Positions 48,361-57,082 are shown, numbered from the stretch's first letter. The stretch is 64,000 nucleotides of DNA from Nitrogeniibacter mangrovi (GCF_010983895.1 NZ_CP048836.1:1984001-2048000), one strand, 5' to 3'. Notes: generated by a model from the sequence alone, not told the origin. Translations and numbers: made by a program.

Positions 48361-49722
48361 TCAGTGCGCCGGCGGTGATTCCCCCGCGCCGCCCGTGGGC
48401 AGGCGGACGCGGATGCTCAGACCGGGGTGAGCGTTGTGCGCCTGCGCGTCGCCGCCATGAAAGCGGGCGATGGCCCGCACCAGGGTGAGCCCGACCCCGC
48501 CGTGCCCCGGATCACCGCGTGCGTCGTCCACCTGATAGAAGCGTTCGAACAGGCGTGGCAGGGCGCTGTCCGGCACGCCATTGCCGTGATCACGCACCTG
48601 CAGATCGGCGTGATCGTGCGCCACGCGCAGTTGCACGTCGATCGGACCGGCGCCGTGGCGCAAGGCGTTCTCCAGCAGGTTGGACACCATCTGCGCGAGC
48701 AGCTGCCGGTCGCCGTGGAGGGTGACCGCCTGGCAGTCGGCAACGATGGAACACCCCATGGCTTCGGCCAGCGGCCGATGCAGCTCCACCATGTCGAGGA
48801 CGACCTCATCGACGGCGCACGACTGCGTCGGTGCCGCCCACGCGCCCGATTCCAGACGCCCCAGCCGCAGCAGGGCGGCAAACGTCTGTAGGAGCTGGTC
48901 CACCTGGGCCGACACCGCGCCGAGGCGATGGTGCAGCACGGCCTCGGACACCGGCGGTCCGGCGAGGATCTCGTCGAGACTCTGGCGCAAGGCGATCAGG
49001 GGACGGCGCATGTCGTGCGCCAGCGCACTGGAGACATGCCGGGTCGCATCGACGAGCTGCTCGATTTCGTCGAAGGCGGCATTGAAGCGGATCGCCAGTG
49101 CGTCGAGCTCGTCGCCGGGGGTGCGCGTGCGCAGGCGGCGGGACAGGTGTCCACGGTGGATCGCGTCCACATCGTCGGCAAGGCGCCCGAGGCGCCGATG
49201 CAGGTAGCGCATGAACAGGGTGCTGGCCAGCGCGGTGACCACCACGATCAGGAGCGCCGAGCCGATCAGGCGTACGATCATGCCCCGACGAAACCCCGCC
49301 AGCGGCGAGCGGCGCCCCACCAGCAGGCGCTGGCCGCCGAAGAGGACGAATACCTTGCCCTCGATGAACTGGCCGTCGGCGCCGACGACGCGGAACCAGG
49401 TGTCGTCGCGGGCATCGAGGCCGGCAGGCCACGCGCTCAGGTTGCCGGCCAGGCGGGTGCCATCGGCCGCTTCGAGCCGATAGACCGCATCCGCATCCAG
49501 CGGCGCCGCGGCGCGGTCGTCCAGCTCCTGCACCAGGGCGGCCATGCCACGGGCGTGCAGGTGGGCGTCCAGGGTGAGCAACTCCTGCTCGATGGCGGCA
49601 TGAACCTCGGTGCGGATGAGCGTCTCCGCTTCACGGTACAGGGGCAGGAAGACCAGCGCGACGATGCACGAGACGGTCAGCGGCAGGGCGAGCGCGAAGC
49701 GCTGGAAGGGGCTGCGGAGCAT
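48361..49722 (-). CDS. Two-component sensor histidine kinase
   Basis: A 453-aa membrane kinase. A first helix (about residues 8-29), a periplasmic domain of about 120 residues and a second helix (about 148-170) lead to a HAMP linker, then HisKA with the phosphorylated His in SSALAHDMRRPLIAL, and HATPase with NLLENALRHG, RDHGNGVPD and GHGGVGLTLVRAI. The partner is the OmpR-type regulator encoded 18 bases upstream in the same operon. The signal is unknown. It is convergent with relA, with 8 bases between the stops. Confidence 0.92.
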   Translation of the reverse strand: MLRSPFQRFALALPLTVSCIVALVFLPLYREAETLIRTEVHAAIEQELLTLDAHLHARGMAALVQELDDRAAAPLDADAVYRLEAADGTRLAGNLSAWPAGLDARDDTWFRVVGADGQFIEGKVFVLFGGQRLLVGRRSPLAGFRRGMIVRLIGSALLIVVVTALASTLFMRYLHRRLGRLADDVDAIHRGHLSRRLRTRTPGDELDALAIRFNAAFDEIEQLVDATRHVSSALAHDMRRPLIALRQSLDEILAGPPVSEAVLHHRLGAVSAQVDQLLQTFAALLRLGRLESGAWAAPTQSCAVDEVVLDMVELHRPLAEAMGCSIVADCQAVTLHGDRQLLAQMVSNLLENALRHGAGPIDVQLRVAHDHADLQVRDHGNGVPDSALPRLFERFYQVDDARGDPGHGGVGLTLVRAIARFHGGDAQAHNAHPGLSIRVRLPTGGAGESPPAH

Positions 49723-49740
49723 GAAGTCGTATTGGGCGCG

Positions 49741-50418
49741 TCAGGCCTCGAGGCGATACCCCACGCCCCGCACCGTCTGAATCAGCGACGGGCGCCCTTC
49801 GATATCGAGGCTGCCGCGCAGGTTGGAGATGTGCACATCGATCACGTTGGTGCCGGGGTCGAAGTGGTAGTCCCACACCGCCTCGAGTAGCATGGTGCGC
49901 GAAACCACCTGGCCAGCGTGGCGCATCAGGTACTCGAGCAGCTTGAATTCCTTCGGCTTGAGGGCCATCGGGCGACCGGCTCGGGCCACCGAGTGGCGCA
50001 TCAGATCCATCTCCAGATCGGCCACCCGCAGCCGGGTCGGCTCCCCACCGGGGGGCGGGGCGCTGCGCCGCTGCAACGCCTCCATGCGAGCCAGCAACTC
50101 GGCGATGGAGAAGGGCTTGCCGAGATAGTCGTCGCCGCCGGCACGCAGCCCTTCGATTCGCTCATCCACCTCCGCCAGGGCGCTGAGCACGATGATCGGG
50201 GTGCGGATGTCCGAGGCGCGCAAGGTGCGCAGGATGGTGAGCCCGTCGACCCGCGGCAACATGCGGTCGAGGACGATCATGTCGAAGGTTTCGCTGCCGG
50301 CCAGAAACAGGCCGTCCCGGCCGTCGGTACTGGTCTCGACCTGGTGCCCGGCCTCGGTCAGGCCACGACGTACGAACTGCGCCTGGTGGACATCGTCCTC
50401 GATCAGCAAGACGCGCAT
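49741..50418 (-). CDS. OmpR-family response regulator
   Basis: A 225-aa regulator: receiver domain with acidic pocket IEDD, phospho-acceptor Asp in IVLDRMLPRVDGL and Lys in YLGKPF, then an OmpR/PhoB winged helix (about residues 128-224) with VIDVHISNLR. The start at 50418 is the family-typical MRVLLIEDD; upstream codons are not supported. It is followed by its kinase. A palindromic TTAA-rich site near the exported Lys-rich gene upstream could be a target (inference). Confidence 0.93.
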   Translation of the reverse strand: MRVLLIEDDVHQAQFVRRGLTEAGHQVETSTDGRDGLFLAGSETFDMIVLDRMLPRVDGLTILRTLRASDIRTPIIVLSALAEVDERIEGLRAGGDDYLGKPFSIAELLARMEALQRRSAPPPGGEPTRLRVADLEMDLMRHSVARAGRPMALKPKEFKLLEYLMRHAGQVVSRTMLLEAVWDYHFDPGTNVIDVHISNLRGSLDIEGRPSLIQTVRGVGYRLEA

Positions 50419-50425
50419 GAAGACC

Positions 50426-50860
50426 TCATTGACGCGCAGACGTGTTTGTCGCCGGAGCGGCGACGAGCGGCAGCGCACGATGGGGACGTGGCATGCCCGG
50501 GGCGGGCTCGGCGCGGTCGATGGCACGCACCGCGCAGCGCAGGCGTCCGAACAGCACCGCGTCGGCGCCGACCACGACGCTGCGCCCATGTCGGGTCAGG
50601 GCGGTGGGCGCGATCTGACGCAGGTCCGGGCATCCGGGCGCGAGCCTGACCCGGTAAGGCTCCTCCACCCCCAGCCACAGCAACATCACGTCCGCTGCCA
50701 AGGGCGTCCAGCCGTAGGTATGTACGGCTCGCACGCTATGCGGATGCGGGGTAGCGGCGTGACGCTCCGGTGCTCGGGTCGCCGCCAGCGCGGTGTGGCC
50801 GGCAAGGGTCAGCTGGGCAGCGCCCAGCGCATACATGACCACTGTGCGACCGATGCTCAT
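50426..50860 (-). CDS. Small exported protein of unknown function
   Basis: A 144-aa protein with a weak signal sequence (MSIGRTVVMYALGAAQLTLAGHTALA). The mature part contains LLWLGVEEPYRVRLAPGCPDL and a later pair RLRCAVRAI, with a single Cys in each, which could form a disulfide in the periplasm. The LAPGCPDL segment is reminiscent of small DUF6491-type proteins, but I cannot confirm this. The gene ends 7 bases before the response regulator gene and probably begins that operon, which suggests a link to the same signal. Confidence 0.6.
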   Translation of the reverse strand: MSIGRTVVMYALGAAQLTLAGHTALAATRAPERHAATPHPHSVRAVHTYGWTPLAADVMLLWLGVEEPYRVRLAPGCPDLRQIAPTALTRHGRSVVVGADAVLFGRLRCAVRAIDRAEPAPGMPRPHRALPLVAAPATNTSARQ

Positions 50861-50962
50861 GAGTCCAACCCCCTGCGCGAGAGCATAGCGCTTGTGGCTG
50901 ATTTCGTGCACGGCATCCCGTGTCCGCGCGCGCAAGCGATGGCGGACACGGGGGCCGGTGCA

Positions 50963-51211
50963 TCAGGACTTCGGTGCCTCCGGTGCGGCCATGGGCTTCG
51001 CCTTCTTCTTGGCGGTGTGCTTCTTCACCGCCTTCTTGGCGTGCTTCTTCTTGACGACCTTCTTCTGGGCCGGTGCGGGCGTTGCGGCCGCGCCAGTGCT
51101 TGCGGCCGCCGGGGTTTCGGCAGCAACGGCCACATTGGCCAGTCCTGCACCCAGGGCAAGCATGGAGGCCATGGACAGCGCCCCAAGGGCACGAACAAAT
51201 CGGATGTGCAT
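50963..51211 (-). CDS. Small Lys/Ala-rich exported protein
   Basis: An 82-aa protein: signal peptide of about 30 residues ending AVAAE, an Ala/Thr/Pro-rich linker, and a strongly basic tail with KKVVKKKHAKKAVKKHTAKK. Composition resembles acid-shock-type or histone H1-like tails, but with a Sec signal it should be periplasmic. GGAGAA precedes the ATG. It is divergent from the diiron gene and lies upstream of the two-component operon. Role unknown; binding of polyanions or buffering is a guess. Confidence 0.65.
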   Translation of the reverse strand: MHIRFVRALGALSMASMLALGAGLANVAVAAETPAAASTGAAATPAPAQKKVVKKKHAKKAVKKHTAKKKAKPMAAPEAPKS

Positions 51212-51632
51212 CGTGATTCTCCAATCAGGTTTCGAAACAGACCGCAGCGTTGCGTTTGCGACACGCGGTCCGTGAGAAGCAGTCTGCGCGGCCGTCCATG
51301 AGCCGATGATGATGCAAGGATTAAGAAGGTTTAATCCATGCGGACACGGCGGGGCGTCGGCCACACCCGTTCGTCGGTGATGCATGCCGTTCATGCCTCG
51401 ACGGCCCTCTGGATGGGAACAATCATGATCCGGGTCAACATCCAGCACCCCGAAGCCGACTAAGCTTCGCCCGACCGTTCAGCCGCACATCACCCGTCGG
51501 GCGCATCGCCAATGGGTTTGTCGGACGTTGAGCGCGCAGTGTCCTGCCTGCGTCGTGGCAGGGAATGATGTGGGTTGGCGCAACGGGGATCGCGGGATCT
51601 CCGGCCTCAATCCTTCGCCGAGGAAATTGCTA
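51212..51632. promoter_or_regulatory. Divergent intergenic region with TTAA palindrome
   Basis: 421 bases without a gene. It holds GACCGC/GCGGTC at 51240-51270, which would fold in the leader of the Lys-rich gene, and a palindrome at 51318-51337. I see no convincing sigma-70 promoter for either gene by eye. Confidence 0.4.
51318..51337. promoter_or_regulatory. Palindromic TTAA box, possible response-regulator site
   Basis: GGATTAA, six-base spacer, TTAATCC. On the minus strand the two TTAA cores are 10 bases apart, close to the spacing of OmpR-family half-sites such as PmrA/QseB boxes. It lies about 107 bases upstream of the Lys-rich protein gene. Confidence 0.4.
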
Positions 51633-52403
51633 GTGGCCGTAGAACTTTTCAACGATGGTCGCCATGTCTGCCTGGCCTTTTACGACCTGGTGGACGAGGA
51701 AGCCAACCATGTGGTGCAGAGCAACCAGTTCCTGATCGTCGACGGCGATCACGGAGCGCTCATCGACCCGGGTGGCAACATGACCTACAACGAGTTGCTC
51801 ATGGGGATGCAGCGCTACTTCCCCTCGCGCAACCTCGATTTCATCCTCGCCTCGCATGCCGACCCCGACATCATCGCCTCGCTCAACAAGTGGATGATCG
51901 CCACCCACTGCAAGGTGCTCATCTCCAGCCTGTGGACGCGATTCCTGCCGCACTTCACCTCCGGCAAGGACTACACCGCGCGCATCGTCGGCATTCCGGA
52001 CGCCGGCATGCTGATTCCCATCGGCGAGTGCAAGGTCAAGGCGCTGCCGGCGCACTTCCTGCACTCGGAAGGCAACTTCCAGTTCTACGACCCGGTGTCG
52101 AAGATCCTGTTCTCGGGTGACCTGGGTGCCTCGCTCATCGACCACGGCGCGGCCGCCGAACCGGTGCGGGATTTCGATGCGCACCTTCCGACCATGGCCG
52201 GTTTTCATCGACGCTACATGGTCTCCAACAAGATCTGCCGCCTGTGGGCGCACATGGTGCGACAGCTCGATATCGAGATGATCGTGCCGCAGCACGGCGC
52301 ACGCTTCGAGGGCAAGGCCATGGTCAATCGCTTCATCGACTGGATCGAACAGCTCGAGTGCGGCGTCGACCTGGTCACCCAGGACCAGTACCGGCCGATG
52401 TAA
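51633..52403 (+). CDS. Stand-alone oxygen-binding diiron (metallo-beta-lactamase fold) protein
   Basis: A 256-aa protein related to the diiron half of flavodiiron proteins, without the flavodoxin domain. Likely metal residues: ASHADPDI (about residue 80), His in LPAHFLHSEGNF, Asp in LFSGDLGAS, His in IVPQHGARF. Such ODP proteins sense or reduce oxygen or NO in other bacteria. The start is the GTG at 51633, six bases after a GAGGAAA ribosome-binding site; the upstream in-frame extension is not family-like. It ends about 60 bases before a bidirectional terminator at the edge of the genomic island. Confidence 0.82.
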   Translation: MAVELFNDGRHVCLAFYDLVDEEANHVVQSNQFLIVDGDHGALIDPGGNMTYNELLMGMQRYFPSRNLDFILASHADPDIIASLNKWMIATHCKVLISSLWTRFLPHFTSGKDYTARIVGIPDAGMLIPIGECKVKALPAHFLHSEGNFQFYDPVSKILFSGDLGASLIDHGAAAEPVRDFDAHLPTMAGFHRRYMVSNKICRLWAHMVRQLDIEMIVPQHGARFEGKAMVNRFIDWIEQLECGVDLVTQDQYRPM

Positions 52404-52465
52404 CGGCGGCGTATCGATCCCGGCCGCGAGAAACGGTCGGGAGGCCGCTTGGCGAGGCAACAACA

Positions 52466-52500
52466 AAAAACCCGCAGAGCGAATAGCCATGCGGGTTTTT
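52466..52500. terminator. Bidirectional terminator
   Basis: AAAAACCCGCA/TGCGGGTTTTT with a 13-base loop. On the plus strand it ends the diiron gene; on the minus strand, with TTTTTTG, it lies just beyond the 3' end of the tRNA-Val remnant and would have been that tRNA's terminator. Confidence 0.85.
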
Positions 52501-52514
52501 GCCGTTCTCGGAAG

Positions 52515-52562
52515 TGGTGGGCGGTACTGGGATCGAACCAGTGACCCCTGCCGTGTGAAGGC
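52515..52562 (-). repeat. 3' fragment of tRNA-Val (CAC): left attachment site
   Basis: On the minus strand this reads GCCTTCACACGGCAG, a full T-arm GGTTCGATCC and ACCGCCCACCA, which is the anticodon loop (CAC), variable loop, T-arm and 3' acceptor of a tRNA-Val. The matching 5' half is absent: upstream sequence departs from a tRNA after GCC of the anticodon stem. This is what integration of an element into the 3' half of a tRNA gene leaves behind; the intact copy should stand at the far end. Confidence 0.88.
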
Positions 52563-52571
52563 CGGATAATC

Positions 52572-52600
52572 GACCTGATGACGATTTTTGCGGTCAGGTC
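52572..52600. repeat. Inverted repeat beside the attachment site
   Basis: GACCTGA and TCAGGTC separated by 15 bases, ten bases inside the island end. Position fits an integrase arm or core-binding site, or an excisionase/repressor site before the int gene. Confidence 0.45.
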
Positions 52601-52694
52601 CGTTTTTAACCTACTGAAAAATGGTAACTTTTGACCTCTGAGTTCGCCTGGTGGTGGACTTTGTTTTTTCACACGGTTTTCACATGAGGTCGTG

Positions 52695-53831
52695 ATGGGC
52701 ATCAAGATTGACACTGTCAGCGCGAGAAAGGCACTCGATCCGAGGCCAGCACCGTACTTCCAGCGACTCGAGAAGGGGGCTTATATCGGCTACCGCAAGC
52801 TGGACGAGGCGTCAGGCACATGGGTGGCGCGCTGGCGTGATGAGCACGGAAAGCAGATCAACCACACGCTCGGGTGCTTCGATTCATTCGACCAGGCGTG
52901 CAAGGCGGCGCGCGAATGGGTCAAGGGTGCCCAAGGAGGGGTCACCGAGGTCGTCACGGTGGAGGAGGCGTGCAGGCGCTACGTGGAGGATCGAAAGGTC
53001 GCCAAGGGCGCGGCGACCGCGACAGACGCGGAAGGCCGCTTCAACAGAACGATCTATGGGACCAAGCTCGGCGTCCTGAAGCTGTCGGCGCTGAAAACCT
53101 CGCACATCATCGATTGGCGAAATGGCATCGCCGCCCTGGATGACGATGACGCGGAGGACCCCGACGAAGTGCGGCGGGCTAAAGACACGGCGAACCGCTA
53201 CCTCGCCACATTCAAAGCTGCTCTCAACCTCGCGTATCGCAGTGGTCTGGCTAACGACACGGCGCAGTGGGATCGGGTTGAGACCTTCAAAGGCGTCGGC
53301 AAACGGCGCATGCGCTGGCTGACCATCTCCGAGCGCAAGAAACTGATCCTGGCAGCCCCTAAGGCCCTTCAGACCTTCATGAAGGCGCTCCTTCACACGG
53401 GTGCTAGACCCGGTGAGTTGGCCAATTGCTACGTCGGCGACTTCGATAAAGCCGGTGTGCTAACCCTCGACGGCAAGACCGGACGGAGGACTGTGCCCGT
53501 CTCGCCGGAGGCCGCGAAGTTGCTCGCTGCGAGCGCGGGGACACGGCCGGACGATGAAGCGCTGCTGGTGCGCGCGGATGGCAAGGCGTGGACTCGGTTC
53601 GATTGGCGTGACGGTATCCAGGACGCGAGAACAACGGCAGCTCTCGGCGATGACGTGGTCGCCTACACCCTGCGGCACGTCGCGATCACCGAAATGATCG
53701 TCTCCGGGGGTATAGACCCCTTGAGCGTCGCGCGTCTCGCCGGGACCAGCGTTGCCATGATTGAACGGCACTACGGCCATCTCAGGAAGGACAAGGTCGC
53801 GGCACAACTGGCCAAGGTCAAGGTGCTCTGA
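52695..53831 (+). CDS. int: Tyrosine-type site-specific integrase
   Basis: A 378-aa phage/island integrase. The N-terminal part has an AP2-like arm-binding pattern (GYRKLDEASGTWVARWRDEHG), a SAM-like core-binding domain follows (about residues 85-200), then the catalytic domain: Arg in HTGARPGELAN, the YTLRHVAIT box (Tyr in place of the first His, with Arg and following His kept) and the nucleophile Tyr in MIERHYGHL. It is read away from the attachment site into the island, the usual arrangement. GAGG lies 5 bases before the ATG at 52695; a GTG directly before it is possible. Confidence 0.95.
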   Translation: MGIKIDTVSARKALDPRPAPYFQRLEKGAYIGYRKLDEASGTWVARWRDEHGKQINHTLGCFDSFDQACKAAREWVKGAQGGVTEVVTVEEACRRYVEDRKVAKGAATATDAEGRFNRTIYGTKLGVLKLSALKTSHIIDWRNGIAALDDDDAEDPDEVRRAKDTANRYLATFKAALNLAYRSGLANDTAQWDRVETFKGVGKRRMRWLTISERKKLILAAPKALQTFMKALLHTGARPGELANCYVGDFDKAGVLTLDGKTGRRTVPVSPEAAKLLAASAGTRPDDEALLVRADGKAWTRFDWRDGIQDARTTAALGDDVVAYTLRHVAITEMIVSGGIDPLSVARLAGTSVAMIERHYGHLRKDKVAAQLAKVKVL

Positions 53832-53898
53832 CCCCTGAATCAGAGCTGGCGAACCCAAAAAAATTTCCCCGCGACTCAGGTCGTGACAACACGATGAA

Positions 53899-54399
53899 AG
53901 CGTCGGAGTGGCATCCGGCGCTGACACAGCCGCACCCGGTATTTTGCTGGGCGATGAAGGTAAAGCACGACTGTGTCCGTCGCCGATCCTGCCTCGCCAA
54001 GGCTCGCCCAGCAAAGCATCGGGTGTTTTCTTTGGACTCCGGCCTACGCGGAGTCTATCGGCGAAGGGAGTACCCGAAGAAGGCCACTGGTGCAGACACC
54101 ATGCTGCAACAGTCCCGAGGGGAGATGCCCACAAACGTTCTGGCCGCGTCAGTACCGCACCACAGAAGAGTCGGGGTGCAGCAGTGATGGAGCAGGGCGG
54201 CATGCCGGGAGACAGACCGGCGTCAAAGTGTCGTTCTGTATCGGGGACTGCGAAGGCCGCCAGCAGTGGTGGAATGCCCCGATTAAGGATGCGACGACTG
54301 CGATGTCGCACCTGCCACGGGGCCAAGGTTCGAAGACATACGGGCATGTGATGCAGAAAATCCCTCTAACTCGCTTCATTGTGGGTTAGGGGGTTTTTT
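53899..54399 (+). ncRNA. Large structured non-coding RNA candidate
   Basis: About 500 bases with no credible protein but a chain of strong helices, all read on the plus strand. (1) 53899-53906/53915-53922, 8 bp. (2) 53933-53938 and 53943-53954 pair with 54020-54025 and 54004-54015: 18 bp broken by one 4x4 internal loop. (3) 54035-54041/54049-54055, 7 bp. (4) 54086-54095/54104-54113, 9 bp with one mismatch. (5) 54157-54161/54175-54179. (6) 54202-54208/54217-54223. (7) 54240-54251/54263-54267 plus 54277-54283, 12 bp. (8) 54286-54295/54305-54313, 9 bp with one bulge. Last comes a terminator. U-G pairs in helices 1, 6 and the terminator would be A-C mismatches on the other strand, so plus-strand RNA is favoured. 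I could not match it to RNase P, tmRNA, 6S or intron signatures. The exact 5' end and promoter are not clear. Confidence 0.65.
54357..54399 (+). terminator. Terminator of the structured RNA
   Basis: CCCTCTAAC/GTTAGGGGG stem (54362-54370/54385-54393) with a 14-base loop and six T following; flanking AAAA/TTTT can extend it. It stands at the 3' end of the structured region and has no protein gene directly before it. Confidence 0.8.
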
Positions 54400-54586
54400 G
54401 CCTGAAACCTGCAGCCCTCTCCCACCGAGCATGGTGTCCCCCCTCTCAGCGATGTGCGCTGATCAACCATTTTTTGCCGAAACTCCGACAACCGGTGAAC
54501 GCCGAGGAAGCGAGATCACTCGCCCAATTCGAGCGGGATCCTCAGAAAGCGAGGGTAAAACGAAGCCAGTCAGACTTAAGTCGTAG

Positions 54587-54624
54587 GACAACCGCGACAA
54601 CCAGACTCGACAACTTCGACAACC
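54587..54624. repeat. Iterated GACAAC(C) direct repeats upstream of hsdR
   Basis: GACAAC occurs at 54587, 54596, 54609 and 54618, that is two pairs each spaced 9 bases; a further GACAACC is at 54487. The cluster ends 12 bases before the -35 hexamer of the hsdR promoter, a typical regulator position. The rest of the 54400-54709 gap holds no gene that I can support. Confidence 0.6.
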
Positions 54625-54636
54625 AGATCACATGCG

Positions 54637-54665
54637 TTGTGCGTAAATCGGCTGCCGGCTAGAAT
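54637..54665 (+). promoter_or_regulatory. Sigma-70 promoter of the hsd operon
   Basis: TTGTGC (54637-54642), 17-base spacer, TAGAAT (54660-54665). It lies 44 bases before the hsdR GTG start and directly downstream of the GACAAC repeats. Confidence 0.65.
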
Positions 54666-54709
54666 CGGCCGACACCTGAAACGGTAAGAAAAAGAAACAA
54701 GGCCTGCAC

Positions 54710-57082
54710 GTGAAATCAACGCTATCTGAGCGCGACATCTGTACGAAGTACATCACGCCCGCGATTTCCAAGGCGGGGTGGGATATTCAGACCCAGATCC
54801 GCGAGGAGGTGACCTTCACGGCCGGTCGAATCATCGTGCGCGGCAAGCTGCACAGCCGGGGCACCAAAAAGCGCGCCGATTACGTGCTGTACCTCAAACC
54901 GAACCTGCCATTGGCGGTCATTGAGGCGAAAGACAACAAGCACAGCGTCGGCGCCGGCATGCAGCAGGCCCAGAGCTATGCGGATGCCCTTGAGGTGCCC
55001 TTTGTCTTCAGCAGCAACGGCGACGGCTTCGTCTTTCACGACCGCACCGGTTTGGCGCCCCAGGTCGAACAGAACCTCACGCTTGACCAATTCCCCAGCC
55101 CAGAAACCCTGTGGCAGCTTTATTGCGAGTGGAAGGGGCTGAGCACGCCCGAGAGCCAGAAAACCGTCTCAACGCCCTATTTCGACGACGGCAGCGGCAA
55201 AACGCCGCGCTACTACCAGCTCAACGCAATCAATCGCACCATCGAAGCCATCGCCAAGGGGCAGGACCGCATCCTGCTCGTCATGGCCACCGGCACCGGC
55301 AAGACCTACACCGCCTTCCAGATCATCTGGCGGCTGTGGAAGTCCAAAACCAAGAAACGCATCCTCTTCCTGGCGGATCGCAACATCCTCGTCGATCAGA
55401 CGCGCACCAACGACTTCAAGCCTTTCGGTGCAGCCATGACCAAGATCGAGAAGCGCCAGGCCAATAAGGCGTTCGAGATCTACCTGTCGCTCTATCAGGC
55501 GGTCACCGGCACCGAGGAAGAAAAGAACATCTACAAGCAGTTCTCGCCTGACTTCTTCGACCTGGTCGTGATTGACGAGTGCCACCGTGGCAGCGCCGCC
55601 GAAGATTCAGCCTGGCGCGACATTCTCGACTACTTCTCCGGCGCCACCCACATCGGCCTGACCGCCACGCCCAAGGAGACCAAAGACGTCTCGAACCTCA
55701 AGTACTTCGGCGACCCGGTCTACAGCTACTCCCTCAAGCAAGGGATCGATGACGGCTTCCTCGCCCCGTACAAGGTGATCCGGATCGATATCGACAAAGA
55801 CCTTCAAGGTTGGCGCCCATCCAAAGGCCAAGCCGACAAGCAGGGGCAGGTGATCGAAGACCGCATCTACAACCAGAAGGATTTCGACAAATCGCTGGTG
55901 CTTGAGAGCCGCACGGAGCTGGTTGCTCAGAAAGTCACCGAATACCTGACGGCGACCGACCCCTTCGCCAAGACCATCGTCTTCTGCGAGAACATCGACC
56001 ATGCCGAGCGTATGCGACAGGCGCTGGTCAATCTGAATCCTGAGCGCGTCAAAGAGAACCGCAAATACATCATGCGGATCACCGGCGACGAAGCCGAGGG
56101 CAAGGCCGAACTCGACAACTTTATCGATCCCGCCAGTCGATACCCGGTCATCGCGACCACCAGCAAGCTCATGACCACCGGCGTCGATGCGCAGACCTGC
56201 AAACTCGTCGTCCTCGATCAGCGCATTCAGTCGATGACCGAGTTCAAGCAGATCATCGGGCGAGGCACGCGAATCAACGAGGATTACGGCAAGTTCTGGT
56301 TCGCCATCATGGATTTCAAGAAAGCGACCGAGCTGTTCGCCGATCCTGCGTTCGATGGCGATCCGGTTCAGATTTATGCGCCGGGCGAGGGGCAGACACC
56401 CGTTCCACCAGATGAGGAGGAGGCCGGCCAAGGGCCGGGCGCCTCGGACACCGATCTTCCATCCTTCGAGCACGAGACTGACGGCGGTGAAGGCGAGGAA
56501 GGCGAAAAGCCGATCAAGTACGTCATCGGCAACGAGGTCACCGTCAGTGTCGTGGCCGAGCGCGTTCAGTACTACGGCCCCGACGGCAAGCTCATCACCG
56601 AATCGCTCAAGGACTACACCCGCAAGGCGGTGCGGAAGGAGTTCGCATCCCTCAGCGATTTCCTGCTGCGCTGGAACAAGGCGGACAAAAAGCAGGCGCT
56701 GATCGAAGAGCTGGAGTCACAAGGCCTGCTCCTGGGCGCCTTGGCTGATGAGGTCAGCAAGAAGCAGGGCAAGGTCTTCGACCCCTTCGACCTCATCTGC
56801 CACGTCGCCTTCGATCAGCCACCGCTCACGCGCGCTGAGCGTGCCGCTCAGGTGAAGAAGAAGGACGTCTTCGCGAAGTACGGCGACAAGGCACGCGCCG
56901 TGCTGGATGCCTTGCTCGATAAATACGCAGATGCCGGCATCGAGAGCGTCGAGGACATTCAGATCCTGAGGCTCGACCCCTTCTCGCAGATCGGCACGGC
57001 ACCCGAACTGATCGGGGCCTTCGGTGGCAAGGCCGAATATCTGTCGGCACTCCAGATGCTGGAAAACGAGCTGTATGGCTGA
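54710..57082 (+). CDS. hsdR: Type I restriction enzyme, subunit R
   Basis: A 790-aa motor/nuclease subunit that cuts unmodified DNA after translocation. The N-terminal nuclease domain has the PD-(D/E)xK pattern [20 protein letters not shown]; the helicase core has Walker [19 protein letters not shown] in [22 protein letters not shown], and motif [16 protein letters not shown]. An acidic linker (about residues 565-605) and a C-terminal helical domain for contact with M/S follow. GTG start at 54710 with only a weak ribosome-binding site. First gene of the operon; it overlaps the next gene by 8 bases. Confidence 0.95.
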   Translation: MKSTLSERDICTKYITPAISKAGWDIQTQIREEVTFTAGRIIVRGKLHSRGTKKRADYVLYLKPNLPLAVIEAKDNKHSVGAGMQQAQSYADALEVPFVFSSNGDGFVFHDRTGLAPQVEQNLTLDQFPSPETLWQLYCEWKGLSTPESQKTVSTPYFDDGSGKTPRYYQLNAINRTIEAIAKGQDRILLVMATGTGKTYTAFQIIWRLWKSKTKKRILFLADRNILVDQTRTNDFKPFGAAMTKIEKRQANKAFEIYLSLYQAVTGTEEEKNIYKQFSPDFFDLVVIDECHRGSAAEDSAWRDILDYFSGATHIGLTATPKETKDVSNLKYFGDPVYSYSLKQGIDDGFLAPYKVIRIDIDKDLQGWRPSKGQADKQGQVIEDRIYNQKDFDKSLVLESRTELVAQKVTEYLTATDPFAKTIVFCENIDHAERMRQALVNLNPERVKENRKYIMRITGDEAEGKAELDNFIDPASRYPVIATTSKLMTTGVDAQTCKLVVLDQRIQSMTEFKQIIGRGTRINEDYGKFWFAIMDFKKATELFADPAFDGDPVQIYAPGEGQTPVPPDEEEAGQGPGASDTDLPSFEHETDGGEGEEGEKPIKYVIGNEVTVSVVAERVQYYGPDGKLITESLKDYTRKAVRKEFASLSDFLLRWNKADKKQALIEELESQGLLLGALADEVSKKQGKVFDPFDLICHVAFDQPPLTRAERAAQVKKKDVFAKYGDKARAVLDALLDKYADAGIESVEDIQILRLDPFSQIGTAPELIGAFGGKAEYLSALQMLENELYG

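Noticed and set aside
52515-52562. Functional tRNA gene
   Set aside because: Only the 3' half is present; the D-arm and 5' acceptor are absent, so it is a remnant.
53894-54379. Short open frames of 60-150 codons inside the structured region
   Set aside because: They overlap in several frames on both strands, lack ribosome-binding sites and family signatures, and the region is better explained by RNA structure.
53899-54399. Group II intron, RNase P, tmRNA or retron RNA
   Set aside because: No domain V or catalytic triad hairpin, no GAGGAAAGTCC signature, no tag reading frame, and no reverse transcriptase gene nearby.
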